A stretch of DNA of 64,000 nucleotides, taken from a virus. Of the stretch, positions 32,898 through 41,640 are shown piece by piece. Below the pieces are notes generated by a model. That model saw only the letters and a program-made list of their open reading frames with translations. It had not been told where the DNA came from and searched no databases. The position numbers and the translations under genes are program-made. Location of the stretch: IMG/VR virus record IMGVR_UViG_3300048546_000154, positions 35,490 to 99,489 of that record. One strand, 5' to 3'. How positions within the stretch are numbered: position 1 is the first letter of the stretch; each line of letters begins with the position of its first letter.

Positions 32898-33562
32898 TGA
32901 TTAATAGTATTGTACCAATTGAATTGAAAGACTTAAAAAAATACTTTGAAGATAAGACAGAAAGTTATCTTATTGATTACGAAAACAGCACATTAAAAGG
33001 TGCTCAGTTTTTAACATATTTAAGTAATTTAGATATACCTTGTGATATTAAGAATATGGACGAAGAACTAATTAGTGAATATCTTAACACACAAATGTTA
33101 GTAAATATACCTAAATTAGAAAAAGAAGTAATCGCTGTATTATTTGAACACAAAGGGTTGACAAAGACAGATAAATATAAGAGTGTTATAGAAAAGAATA
33201 AAGAGATACTTGACAAATGGGAAAGTAAATTAGAAAGTTTACCATTATATAATATGTCAATTGTTGGTGAAGGTGCTTTTAATGAATTTGTTGAAAGTTA
33301 TCCTAAAGACGAGACAGAAGATGTTAGAGGTATTAACTTTGTTTCATTATTAAAACACAAAGAATTTTATAGTTATTATCAAATACCAAAAGAAAGTATT
33401 GTTAAGAACTATACAAAGTACTTTAAAGATTATATGTTTAAAGGTAAATCTTTATTTGAATATTGGGCAACAGAAAGTAATCCATTATTCTTATTAACTT
33501 GGGCAGTTGCCGAAGGTAAATTTGATACTAAAGAATATTTAAAAAGTAAAGAGAAAAAATAA
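32897..33562 (+). CDS. Hypothetical helical protein of the radical SAM block
   Basis: 221 residues, acidic/basic mixed and predicted mostly helical (IELKDLKKYFEDKTESYLID, KNMDEELISEYLNTQMLVNI, NKEILDKWESKLESL). No signal peptide or membrane span; soluble and cytoplasmic. No recognised family. It follows the CHxS protein with a TAATG overlap, a position where leader-binding or chaperone partners of peptide maturases are often found, but no such fold is evident. Confidence 0.65.
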   Translation: MINSIVPIELKDLKKYFEDKTESYLIDYENSTLKGAQFLTYLSNLDIPCDIKNMDEELISEYLNTQMLVNIPKLEKEVIAVLFEHKGLTKTDKYKSVIEKNKEILDKWESKLESLPLYNMSIVGEGAFNEFVESYPKDETEDVRGINFVSLLKHKEFYSYYQIPKESIVKNYTKYFKDYMFKGKSLFEYWATESNPLFLLTWAVAEGKFDTKEYLKSKEKK

Positions 33563-33563
33563 T

Positions 33564-34679
33564 ATGCTACACTTATTTAATAAAGTTTATTTAGCGTTTG
33601 ACGATTCAATAGATTGTCATACAAACAGATATGTAATATCAGCAGAAACTGGTAATGAAATGCACCAGGAACTACAAACTACATATAGAGGAACTTTAAT
33701 TAACTACTCTCACAATGTTAATGAAATGGCAGGTAAGTATGATGACTTAACTGGTTTCTTTGAAGATGTAAAATCTAAACAAGGTACTCTAGGTACTAAA
33801 GTTATTATTTACTGCGATAGTGAAGCATACTTAAACTTATCAGTAACCTGGTTAAAAACTATGTTACCATTTGCTGACCAAACAGCAGTACAGAAGTTTT
33901 TAGATATTCATTTACACCACGAAAAAATTATTGCAAATACACAATTGCAACCAACTCACACACTTGCATTAACAAAAATTAATGCTGGTCTAGGAGATGT
34001 TGCAGGATATTTTAATGTATTACCTACACTTGATTTAGATAGAATTAAAGCTCTTAATTTAAATTTCTCAATTGAATTATTATTAGGCGAATACTTTGCT
34101 GGTGCTGATACTCACCAAGCAAACTTATTGTCTACTTGGCATTTATTCTTAAAAAGATTTTATAAAGAAGTGTTAACAGATAGTAGAGAAGGTGCTGCTC
34201 TAAATCTTTTAAATACTAATCAACAAACTGCATTAGGTTATACTAGTGCTGATGTTGATTTGAATAATGACAATCCATTTTCAGGTATTACACCATTAGC
34301 ACCATTTGCTGACGAAGATGTATTTACACAAAAACCTACTGCAAATGTCGGCGCTGTAAATATTGCAAACATTGACGGTCTTTCAACAGACAAACAAACT
34401 GCATTGAAAACTTTAATTAAAGACCTATATGATTTCCAAAACTCTCCGGATCCTGATTACTTTATGAATCATTTAGATAAGGCTTGTGATTCAAGTTTAT
34501 CTTCAAACGATTTTGATACAATTATAACTGAAACGGTGAATAGTCCATCTAGTCTATCTTTTATTCCTAGATTTGATATTGGAAATATTAATTATACATT
34601 TTTACAATATCTATTCTCATTAAAGAAATCTAACGATACAGACACATTAGGAAAATACAGACTATTCGCTAACTCATAG
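33564..34679 (+). CDS. Hypothetical protein of the radical SAM block
   Basis: 371 residues, unrecognised. Begins HLFNKVYLAFDDSIDCHTNR with a beta-alpha pattern (TKVIIYCDSEAYLNLSVTWL), continues helical with a His-rich stretch (DIHLHHEKI) and an Asp/Asn/Pro-rich part (NNDNPFSGITPLAPFADEDV). Might bind metal through the HLHH region; function not assignable. It lies between the CHxS protein and radical SAM 2, within the same unbroken operon. Confidence 0.65.
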   Translation: MLHLFNKVYLAFDDSIDCHTNRYVISAETGNEMHQELQTTYRGTLINYSHNVNEMAGKYDDLTGFFEDVKSKQGTLGTKVIIYCDSEAYLNLSVTWLKTMLPFADQTAVQKFLDIHLHHEKIIANTQLQPTHTLALTKINAGLGDVAGYFNVLPTLDLDRIKALNLNFSIELLLGEYFAGADTHQANLLSTWHLFLKRFYKEVLTDSREGAALNLLNTNQQTALGYTSADVDLNNDNPFSGITPLAPFADEDVFTQKPTANVGAVNIANIDGLSTDKQTALKTLIKDLYDFQNSPDPDYFMNHLDKACDSSLSSNDFDTIITETVNSPSSLSFIPRFDIGNINYTFLQYLFSLKKSNDTDTLGKYRLFANS

Positions 34680-34687
34680 GAGTTAAA

Positions 34688-35740
34688 ATGCGAGAGTTTT
34701 TAATAGACCCCAAAAGAGACCCAGAGCAAGAGTACACTATTCATTTATTTGAATTTTGTAATTTGCGTTGTAATTTCTGTTGGCAGAACCACGACAATAA
34801 AATTGGTGTTGATAATGTGGTTGATAAACTTCCCTCTATAGAAAAATTTGTTTCAAAAGAAATGTATATGAAGGTCACCTTTAATATTATGGGTGGTGAA
34901 GTCTTTGCACCTGCAATCTATAACAGAAGTTTAAATGAAGGTTACAAACTCCTATCAAAAGGCATACAAAAGATATGTCAAAAGTACGATAAAGAATTTT
35001 CAATCAATTGGGTATCTAACTTGGTTACATCACCTGATGGTAATGAACTTATTATGGACTTACTCAAATGGTCCAGAGAAGAAGATATACCTTGTAGACT
35101 TACAACAAGTTATGACCCACGAGGTAGATTTAATAAAAAAGACTTTGAAATATTTAAATCTAATGTAGATTATTGGGGTGATGAAGTAACCTGTTTTTCT
35201 TGTTTACTTACAAGACCTAATATTAACTTTTATTTAAATGAAGGCGATGAATACTTTGACTATCTGTATGAACAAGGTAAGTATATTTACTTTGATTACT
35301 ATATGCCAGATGAACACGCAAAGTTTAATATGCCTAGTGATGAACTATTATTAAAGTTTTTTAAACATTGTGTTGACAAATATCCTAATGTTCATCCTGT
35401 TAGAGATTGGATATTTAACAAAAAGAATTATGCAAGTTGTAGAGTTTCAAAACTTGTATTAGCAGATGGTACATTATGTCAATGTGGTAACCTTGTACAA
35501 GAAGAACAAGATATAAGTCAATACAAGTCGCCCATTAAACCTAGAGACAATAGTATAATAGAAAACTCTTTCCTAGAGAAGTATAATTGTAGTAGTTGCG
35601 AATTTTTAGATAGATGTACACTTGGCTGTTTTATGAACCACGATTATAGATATAAGGAGGAGTTGGATGAATGTGTTTACAAACTTACGCACAGATATAT
35701 TGAAGATGTACGATTACAGCGAAACTATATCGCAAACTAA
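34688..35740 (+). CDS. Radical SAM/SPASM-like protein 2
   Basis: 350 residues. Cys24-x3-Cys28-x2-Cys31 in FEFCNLRCNFCWQ; NIMGGEVFAP around residues 67-74 is the GGE motif. C-terminal cysteines 251, 264, 266, 301, 304, 310, 314 and 329 (CQCGN; CSSCEFLDRCTLGC) fit one or two auxiliary clusters of SPASM type. GGAGTTAAA precedes the start. The end overlaps the next gene by 74 bases, which carries its own AAGGAGGAG site. Substrate unknown. Confidence 0.87.
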   Translation: MREFLIDPKRDPEQEYTIHLFEFCNLRCNFCWQNHDNKIGVDNVVDKLPSIEKFVSKEMYMKVTFNIMGGEVFAPAIYNRSLNEGYKLLSKGIQKICQKYDKEFSINWVSNLVTSPDGNELIMDLLKWSREEDIPCRLTTSYDPRGRFNKKDFEIFKSNVDYWGDEVTCFSCLLTRPNINFYLNEGDEYFDYLYEQGKYIYFDYYMPDEHAKFNMPSDELLLKFFKHCVDKYPNVHPVRDWIFNKKNYASCRVSKLVLADGTLCQCGNLVQEEQDISQYKSPIKPRDNSIIENSFLEKYNCSSCEFLDRCTLGCFMNHDYRYKEELDECVYKLTHRYIEDVRLQRNYIAN

Positions 35741-36299
35741 TTTACCTTATAATTTTCCTAAACATATAGAAGTACAACTAGATAACTTTCCAGTTGAGAA
35801 ACCGTATCTACCTAGAATTGATGGTAGACAAGCACATATGTTTTTGTGGCTGGGCAAGAAAGAAGAAGATGGTGAACTATATGAGATTGCACAAAAGACA
35901 ATAGGTGAAAGACAATGGGTTCAAAACAAGAGGCCTAACACTTATATTAAGGGTGTAGGAATGTTTCATATCTATGATGAGTACATTATAGTCGGTTCTT
36001 TAAAGTACGCAGGATATATGAAGAATAGACCTATGACAGAAAACAGAAAACTAATTAGACATATGTGGTGTGATACAATAAACATATTTAAAGGTAGAGA
36101 TATATTATGTCCGTCTGGTACTTACTTTGATTGGTTACACTTAACAATGAATCAGATGAGAGCACAAAAAGAACCATATCATAGAGAAATAATGTGGCAG
36201 TTTGGATTTGACAAAGTTATTGAAGGCAAACTAAAAGATTATTGGATTAGAAATAGAGAATGTAATACAGGATTTGATTGGATAGGAAAATGGACTTAA
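35667..36299 (+). CDS. Hypothetical protein between radical SAM genes
   Basis: 210 residues. ATG 35667 follows a strong AAGGAGGAG although this lies inside the radical SAM 2 gene. Mixed alpha/beta with many aromatic residues (GRQAHMFLWLGKKEEDGELY; HMWCDTINIFKGRDILCPSG; YFDWLHLTMNQMRAQKEPYH; EIMWQFGFDKVIEG). The look is that of a soluble enzyme, possibly acyl- or amino-transferase-like, but no motif is decisive. Its 3' end overlaps radical SAM 3 by 10 bases. Confidence 0.62.
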   Translation: MNVFTNLRTDILKMYDYSETISQTNLPYNFPKHIEVQLDNFPVEKPYLPRIDGRQAHMFLWLGKKEEDGELYEIAQKTIGERQWVQNKRPNTYIKGVGMFHIYDEYIIVGSLKYAGYMKNRPMTENRKLIRHMWCDTINIFKGRDILCPSGTYFDWLHLTMNQMRAQKEPYHREIMWQFGFDKVIEGKLKDYWIRNRECNTGFDWIGKWT

Positions 36300-37384
36300 T
36301 AATTAAACCTACTGAACTTTGTAATTTCAAATGTACATTTTGCTCTAGTACACAACTTACAGATGAGAAAAAGAACTGGTTAAAACACGACCAGATATTT
36401 CGTTTTTTAGAAAGATTCCCAGAAACAAAAACAATCATAGTAAACGGTGGTGATCCATTAATGATGGAACCTGATTACTATTGGAAGATTATTAATTGGT
36501 TAGATGAAAAAGAATATACTACTTCACTTGCATTAACAACAAACTTGTGGCCGTTCTATAAGAAACCTAGTAAGTGGGTTGACTTATTTAATAACGAAAG
36601 AGTTGGTATTACAACTTCTTTTCAATATGGTGGTGGTAGATTAAAAGGTGACTATTCAGAATTTACAGAAGAAGACTTTTGGAAGTGTTCAAACGCAATG
36701 TTAGAACATTGTGGTTATAGACCAGACTTTATATCTGTTATTACAAGAGAGAATGAACACAACGCAATAAAGAATGTTGAACTTGCAAAGAAGATGTCTG
36801 AACAGAAAATACCTGAAGGCACATTACATAACTTCTGGAGAGAAGAGAAGACAGGTGTAGAATGTAAGTTAAATTATGCAATGGCAAGTGGCGAACAAAA
36901 AGAGCCGTTTTTGTTATCAGATATATATGAGAAGTATGTAGAGATTTATAAGGCAGGTTTAGCGCCTTGGGAGTTTAATACTAGACAGATGATGTTAGCA
37001 ATTAATGATACTGCTACGAGTTGTCCGTTAAGTAGAAAATGTGATGAAGGTATAAGATGTTTACAACCAGATGGCGACTACTATAGTTGTGGTGCATTTG
37101 GTGATGATAAAGACAAAGAGATAGACTTTGAAGAAGAAATGAAAGGTAAGTTTTTTACACCTTTACAAGATGATTTAAATTTATCTACAATGAAGAAAAG
37201 TTGTTATAGTTGTCCTATGTTTAATATATGTAATGGTTGTAGAAAGACCGTTAAAGATTACAAAGAAGCAGGAGTTGTAGAAAAACATTGTGAGAAGATG
37301 AAAAGAATAGGACACGATATTTTAGTCGCAAATAATAAACCATATATACAAATGACACCTTACGAGAAAGAATATGCAAGTTAA
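36290..37384 (+). CDS. Radical SAM/SPASM protein 3
   Basis: 364 residues from ATG 36290 (GGATAGGAAA before it; a TTG at 36278 is the alternative). The cluster motif is very close to the N-terminus: Cys11-x3-Cys15-x2-Cys18 (TELCNFKCTFCSS), followed by IIVNGGDPLM. The C-terminal region has cysteines 245, 251, 257, 267, 305, 308, 314, 317 and 334 (SCPLSRKC; CYSCPMFNICNGC), a full SPASM-like set. An FQYGGGRLKGDY segment lies mid-protein. Overlaps the following oxygenase gene by 11 bases. Confidence 0.88.
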   Translation: MDLIIKPTELCNFKCTFCSSTQLTDEKKNWLKHDQIFRFLERFPETKTIIVNGGDPLMMEPDYYWKIINWLDEKEYTTSLALTTNLWPFYKKPSKWVDLFNNERVGITTSFQYGGGRLKGDYSEFTEEDFWKCSNAMLEHCGYRPDFISVITRENEHNAIKNVELAKKMSEQKIPEGTLHNFWREEKTGVECKLNYAMASGEQKEPFLLSDIYEKYVEIYKAGLAPWEFNTRQMMLAINDTATSCPLSRKCDEGIRCLQPDGDYYSCGAFGDDKDKEIDFEEEMKGKFFTPLQDDLNLSTMKKSCYSCPMFNICNGCRKTVKDYKEAGVVEKHCEKMKRIGHDILVANNKPYIQMTPYEKEYAS

Positions 37385-37826
37385 ACATAATGTAATGACA
37401 AGTTTAGAACTTAATCATATGATTGGTGAATTAGGTAATCTAGGAAAAGAATATCCTATCTATGATAAGAATGTTCACAAGAAATTACCAGATGATTGGA
37501 AGTGGGCAGATAGTATTTGTAAATTAAATGTACCTGGATTAAAACATTGTATTGTTAGATATGTTATTTCTGTAAATAGTAAAGATGAAAATAAAAATAT
37601 AATAGGTTTTCATACTGACAGCGATGTAGAAGGAGAAAAGACTATTATATTATATCTACAAGGTGATTTAAACAAAGGTGGTCAGATACAAGTTGAAGAC
37701 AAGACTTATGACTTTAGACAAAATGCAATGTTTGTTATGGACTCTCATTTAGTACATAGGGCAATGCCTTATTGGGGAGAAAAGACAAGACTTGCAATTA
37801 AATGGAGATGGACAAGTGAGGGGTGA
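37374..37826 (+). CDS. 2OG-Fe(II) oxygenase-like protein A
   Basis: 150 residues. IIGFHTDSDVEGEKTIILYL gives His80-x-Asp82; VMDSHLVHRAMPYWGEKTRL gives the distal His128 and Arg139, i.e. the complete H-x-D...H...R set of 2-oxoglutarate/Fe(II) oxygenases of prolyl-hydroxylase type, in a compact barrel. Likely a hydroxylase for protein or small-molecule substrate. It is coupled to radical SAM 3 and to a second oxygenase gene downstream. Confidence 0.75.
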   Translation: MQVKHNVMTSLELNHMIGELGNLGKEYPIYDKNVHKKLPDDWKWADSICKLNVPGLKHCIVRYVISVNSKDENKNIIGFHTDSDVEGEKTIILYLQGDLNKGGQIQVEDKTYDFRQNAMFVMDSHLVHRAMPYWGEKTRLAIKWRWTSEG

Positions 37827-38337
37827 ACACGATTTATCAAATCTGATAATAAATGGAGTATGGCCACATAAAGACCTTACACCATTTAAATTCTTTGAAG
37901 GTGTACAAATACCTTTTGTAGAATCAGATAAAGAGTATACGGTTGCTGTTCATACTGAAAAGGTTGCACACGCACTCGCCACAACCCACAAATATTTGGG
38001 TGATAAATATATTAGTAAGGTGTCTAGTAAATACAAATTACACGGACGACCACAAATTGTCAATGGTGTAGACTATGAAAGTACACTATGGCACAATGAT
38101 TTGAAAGAAGGAGCAAACATTGCTATATTAATGTACTTTACAAGTGCCTGTAATAAAGAACAAGGTGGTTCTTTATCAGTAAGAAACAAACAAACAAAAG
38201 AATTGTCTTGTTGGTTATATCCAGGTAAGAATGATTTAATATTTTTAAATCATAGTAAAGTATGGGAACATAGAGTTGGCAAATTTAAATTAATTAACAA
38301 TGAACGAATTGTAGGATGTTTTGATTATAATATATGA
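37816..38337 (+). CDS. 2OG-Fe(II) oxygenase-like protein B
   Basis: About 173 residues from GTG 37816 (GGAGA at 37804-37808); a TTG at 37792 is an alternative. Motif set: LWHNDLKEGANIAILMYF gives His93-x-Asp95 (numbered from the GTG), then VWEHRVGKF with His152, and ERIVGCFDY with Arg164. SGGSL-like GGSLSVRNK sits between, as usual in the family. Overlaps the preceding oxygenase by 11 bases and the next gene by 4 (ATGA). Substrate unknown; two adjacent oxygenases may act on different residues of one target. Confidence 0.72.
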   Translation: MRGEHDLSNLIINGVWPHKDLTPFKFFEGVQIPFVESDKEYTVAVHTEKVAHALATTHKYLGDKYISKVSSKYKLHGRPQIVNGVDYESTLWHNDLKEGANIAILMYFTSACNKEQGGSLSVRNKQTKELSCWLYPGKNDLIFLNHSKVWEHRVGKFKLINNERIVGCFDYNI

Positions 38338-38909
38338 AAAATAAAATATTTCCAAACGGCAGAATACACGCCTCGCAAGAACAAGATTTAGATTATTCAA
38401 ATGGGTATCTAGCTCTATCAGTAAGTCCATTTGATAAAGATTTTGACAATGAAGTTGAGAAAGGTGTACTACCTCATTGCCACGAATTTATTAGAAAAGG
38501 TTTTCTTCCAATATCAAGTTGTGAAGGACACTTCTCAAAGAAACACCATATGCCATTTTATATAATGTTGGCACTAGGTGGTAAAAACAAGTTAGATAGA
38601 ATAAACGATATAATTGCAAAGACAATGCACATACCAGGTATATCGTACAAGATAAAAGAACAACAAGCAAATGTTAAAGGTGAACTATTAGAAAGAGTAG
38701 ATTACACTTTAGAAAAAGAACAAGAGTATGCTGAACTCAATAGATTGTTTATGAGAAATCATATGGAGTATAACTATCTCTGGATAGGATTATTTCAAAG
38801 TGATAGAAACTGGAAACAAAATATTATTAGAAAACTAATGTTTAGTAGATGTAAAAAAATGTTATTAAAGTCCATTGAGGAATTGAACTATGACGAAGCC
38901 GAAGATTAA
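38334..38909 (+). CDS. Hypothetical protein with SSCEGH motif
   Basis: 191 residues, unrecognised. Key element: LPHCHEFIRKGFLPISSCEG, then HFSKKHHMPFYIM, rich in Cys and His, which could be a metal or nucleotide site. The rest is helical (EQEYAELNRLFMRNHMEYNY) with a basic C-terminus. Cytoplasmic. It sits between the oxygenase pair and radical SAM 4 and overlaps both (4 and 20 bases), so it is expected to belong to the same process. Confidence 0.62.
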   Translation: MKNKIFPNGRIHASQEQDLDYSNGYLALSVSPFDKDFDNEVEKGVLPHCHEFIRKGFLPISSCEGHFSKKHHMPFYIMLALGGKNKLDRINDIIAKTMHIPGISYKIKEQQANVKGELLERVDYTLEKEQEYAELNRLFMRNHMEYNYLWIGLFQSDRNWKQNIIRKLMFSRCKKMLLKSIEELNYDEAED

Positions 38910-39861
38910 TCTATCAATCAATCCATCTTATTTCTGTAATTTTAGATGTCATTGGTGTTATCTTACACCTGACCAATTAGGTGATAAAAAATGTATTGAC
39001 CACTTTAAGTTAAGTGAACTATTAAATGAAGTACAAACTCATAGAGATATAGAACACATTGATTTGTATGGTGGTGAGATAGGTGTATTAAAAGAAGATA
39101 ACCTAGAAAAGATTACTAATGCAATTAAGATATATTATAAAGACAAGATTAATATAAACACAAACTTATCTATGGTAAGAAGTGAGTTTATGAATCCTGA
39201 ATATTTTATAAGTGTTAGTTATGATATGGATACTAGAGAGAAACACGAACAAGTTTTTGAAAATATGAAAACTTTACCTGTTGAATTTTCTGTTTTAATG
39301 TTGGCAACTCCAGAAGTTATGAAAAAATCGCCACAAGATATTTTGACAAAGATGAACCATCTATCAATAGATAATAAAAACTTTAAAGGATTTGAAATTA
39401 AACCTTATAGTACAAATCAAGCAAATCAATTAGGTGCGACACACGCTGACTTTGAAGATTTTATATTAAGAGTGATATTAGAATATAAAAACACACAAAG
39501 TAAAGAAACATTTAAGAACAATCCATTTCCATTTATTAATGAATTGAACATAAAAGATTCTCTTAATAGTAATTATAACGCATATAGCGATGACCACTTG
39601 TACATTACACCTAATGGTAAATTTGCTGTACTAGACTTTGATAAAGATGATAATGAGTATTTTTTAGAACTTGATAGTTTTGCTGATTACGAAGTATGGT
39701 GTCAAAAAGAGAAAGAACAAAATATTTCTGATATATGTCGTAAGTGTGAATATCTAGGTAGATGTTTAACTGAACACTATAGATATGTTAAAACTTTAAA
39801 AGATGGTTGTAATGGGTATAGGTATCTGTTAGATACTTATAGTTTTAAATATGGCAAATAG
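38890..39861 (+). CDS. Radical SAM protein 4
   Basis: 323 residues. Cys16-x3-Cys20-x2-Cys23 in SYFCNFRCHWCYL, then IDLYGGEIGVL around residue 58-66. Only four C-terminal cysteines (283, 286, 292, 307: CRKCEYLGRC...GC), so at most one auxiliary cluster, unlike the other three enzymes. It is therefore a divergent member or has a different job. Overlaps its neighbours by 20 and 11 bases. Confidence 0.85.
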   Translation: MTKPKINLSINPSYFCNFRCHWCYLTPDQLGDKKCIDHFKLSELLNEVQTHRDIEHIDLYGGEIGVLKEDNLEKITNAIKIYYKDKININTNLSMVRSEFMNPEYFISVSYDMDTREKHEQVFENMKTLPVEFSVLMLATPEVMKKSPQDILTKMNHLSIDNKNFKGFEIKPYSTNQANQLGATHADFEDFILRVILEYKNTQSKETFKNNPFPFINELNIKDSLNSNYNAYSDDHLYITPNGKFAVLDFDKDDNEYFLELDSFADYEVWCQKEKEQNISDICRKCEYLGRCLTEHYRYVKTLKDGCNGYRYLLDTYSFKYGK

Positions 39862-40645
39862 AGCGTTTCTTATAGGTAATGGTCAAAGTAGAAAAGGTTT
39901 TAAATTTTCTACTATAAAAGGAAGAGGTGTTATAATAGGTTGTAATAATCTATACAAAGATTTTGCACCTGATATTTTAGTTGCGATGGACCATCCTGTT
40001 ATGCACAGCATTTATCAATCAGGTTATTCTTATACTGCAAAATGTTATTTTAGAGATTGGGCACCTATACCACACGCTCATTATGAGACTATGTTATCAG
40101 GTTTCTTTCCAGGGTATAGACATATAAGAGCAATTAGAAATTCAGGTTTACTTATAGAAAATCAAAGAGTAGGTTCTGATAGTTTTGTTTTACACGGATA
40201 TAATGATAAAGAAACAGGAAAGAATATGGTCAATGTTAGTTGGTTGACAGCTGATAAAGTAAAAAGTTTTACAGATTTAGTTGATGACGGTGATACATTA
40301 ACTTGGGCAACAGGTCCTGCAAGTGGTTATGTTGCTTGTAAAGAAATAGCAGAATTGAAAGAAGTGTATCTAATAGGACACGACATATATAGTATGTCAA
40401 GTAAATTTAATAACATATATGCTGGTCAACCTTTTTACAAATCTGATACACACCCTAGTCAATATTATTTACAAGATTGGATATTACAATGGCGTAAACT
40501 ATTCAAGTTAAATCATTGGGTAAAGTTTTATAAAGTAAATAGAAAGAATATGTTAAATGTTAATATTCCTGAATGGGAAGAATGTAAGAATGTGGAGTAT
40601 ATAAGTTATGAAAGAATGGAAACTCAAACAAGAAGTATATCATAG
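39851..40645 (+). CDS. Nucleotide-fold protein, DUF115/glycosyltransferase-like
   Basis: 264 residues. A Rossmann-like start (RAFLIGNGQSRKGFKFSTIK, then GVIIGCNNLYKDFAPDILVA and a following MDH) and a later TWATGPASGYVACK...VYLIGHDIY resemble DUF115/MptE-like and phage sialyl- or glycosyl-transferase-like proteins, which recognise a nucleotide or nucleotide sugar. If it is a glycosyltransferase, the fibres encoded around it would be natural acceptors. Family assignment is from memory of motif shape only. Confidence 0.5.
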   Translation: MANRAFLIGNGQSRKGFKFSTIKGRGVIIGCNNLYKDFAPDILVAMDHPVMHSIYQSGYSYTAKCYFRDWAPIPHAHYETMLSGFFPGYRHIRAIRNSGLLIENQRVGSDSFVLHGYNDKETGKNMVNVSWLTADKVKSFTDLVDDGDTLTWATGPASGYVACKEIAELKEVYLIGHDIYSMSSKFNNIYAGQPFYKSDTHPSQYYLQDWILQWRKLFKLNHWVKFYKVNRKNMLNVNIPEWEECKNVEYISYERMETQTRSIS

Positions 40646-41018
40646 ATTAAATCCTACTCACAAAGATACATTGAATGATAAGGAGATATATCTTATATGG
40701 GAAGATAGTGATATTATTCTTAATGCTAAAAGACATTGGGTAGAACAAGTAGAAAGATTTATCTACCCAGCAAAAAGTTATTGTGTAGCGATATGTTATG
40801 CAAAGTGGATAGAGAGAGATTATGGTGATAAGTTTTACGATTTGTTAAACGACAAGGACTTGTTATTTGGCAATGACCCATACTTTGAAGTATATAAAGA
40901 GAAGAAACACATTTATGACCCAATCATAAAGGCGTTTCCTAAAGATGAACAATTGGGAATGATACCTGATATTAGAGACTATTATGAAAAAGAAATTAGA
41001 TATGATGGTAAAATCTGA
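40608..41018 (+). CDS. Hypothetical protein, last gene of the block
   Basis: 136 residues, mixed charge, predicted helical, with aromatic clusters (YLIWEDSDIILNAKRHWVEQ; PAKSYCVAICYAKWIERDYG; DLLFGNDPYFEVYKEKKHIY). No membrane span or signal. Not recognised. Starts 38 bases inside the preceding gene, so it is coupled to it, and ends just before the late promoter at 41031. Confidence 0.6.
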   Translation: MKEWKLKQEVYHRLNPTHKDTLNDKEIYLIWEDSDIILNAKRHWVEQVERFIYPAKSYCVAICYAKWIERDYGDKFYDLLNDKDLLFGNDPYFEVYKEKKHIYDPIIKAFPKDEQLGMIPDIRDYYEKEIRYDGKI

Positions 41019-41030
41019 TATAAGAACGCT

Positions 41031-41038
41031 TATAAATA
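41031..41038 (+). promoter_or_regulatory. T4-type late promoter
   Basis: TATAAATA 20 bases before the start at 41058, marking the end of the radical SAM block and the start of the fibre region. AAGGAGATAATT follows as ribosome binding site. Confidence 0.72.
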
Positions 41039-41057
41039 ATAATACAAGGAGATAATT

Positions 41058-41294
41058 ATGGCAATTAAGATAAATGGTAAAGAGTATGATGAAGAGAAGT
41101 TTGACGATAGAACTAAAAATTATGTTATCGCTAGACAAGAATTAGTACAAAATAAGGCGAGAGTTGAGATTGAACTTGAAAAAATTGATGTGTTAGTTAG
41201 ATACTACAATGCTAAGATTTGTGAATTTCTAGGTATTGATCCAACTGCTCCAAAACAAGAAGAAACTCAAACAGAAGAACCGAAAAAAGATTAA
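41058..41294 (+). CDS. Small coiled-coil protein
   Basis: 78 residues: short beta hairpin (IKINGKEYDEEKFDD), one long helix with heptads (ARQELVQNKARVEIELEKID), and an acidic/Gln-rich tail. Similar small proteins accompany fibre genes in marine myoviruses, perhaps as assembly factors; I cannot name the family with certainty. Confidence 0.65.
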   Translation: MAIKINGKEYDEEKFDDRTKNYVIARQELVQNKARVEIELEKIDVLVRYYNAKICEFLGIDPTAPKQEETQTEEPKKD

Positions 41295-41298
41295 GTAA

Positions 41299-41640
41299 AT
41301 GGCTGCTATAGCAAATTTAAGAATAGACCAAGGAACAACATTTTCTTCAAATATAACACTTGCAGGAAATGATGGTGCCGCTTGGGACTTAACTGGACAT
41401 ACCGTTGCCGCAAAAATGGCAAAGGGGTATGAGAGTACAAAGACACGGATAGCGATGACTACTGCCGTAGCAAACCCTGCTACAGGCATTATAACACTAT
41501 CTTTGACTTCTGCTCAATCTGGTGCCTTGGATGCGCCTGCGAGATATGTTTATGATGTAGAGGTTACGAGAACTAGTGATAGTGTAGTAACCAGGGTTAT
41601 TGAAGGTATAATAACCGTGCGTCCTAATGTGACCATTTAA
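41299..41640 (+). CDS. Small beta-domain virion protein
   Basis: 113 residues. LRIDQGTTFSSNITLAGNDG, WDLTGHTVAAKM, and ARYVYDVEVTRTSDSVVTRV match the shape of a BppU-N/Ig-like domain that decorates baseplate or head proteins. Nothing but this single domain is present. Four bases after the previous gene. A T-run follows its stop without a stem. Confidence 0.6.
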   Translation: MAAIANLRIDQGTTFSSNITLAGNDGAAWDLTGHTVAAKMAKGYESTKTRIAMTTAVANPATGIITLSLTSAQSGALDAPARYVYDVEVTRTSDSVVTRVIEGIITVRPNVTI

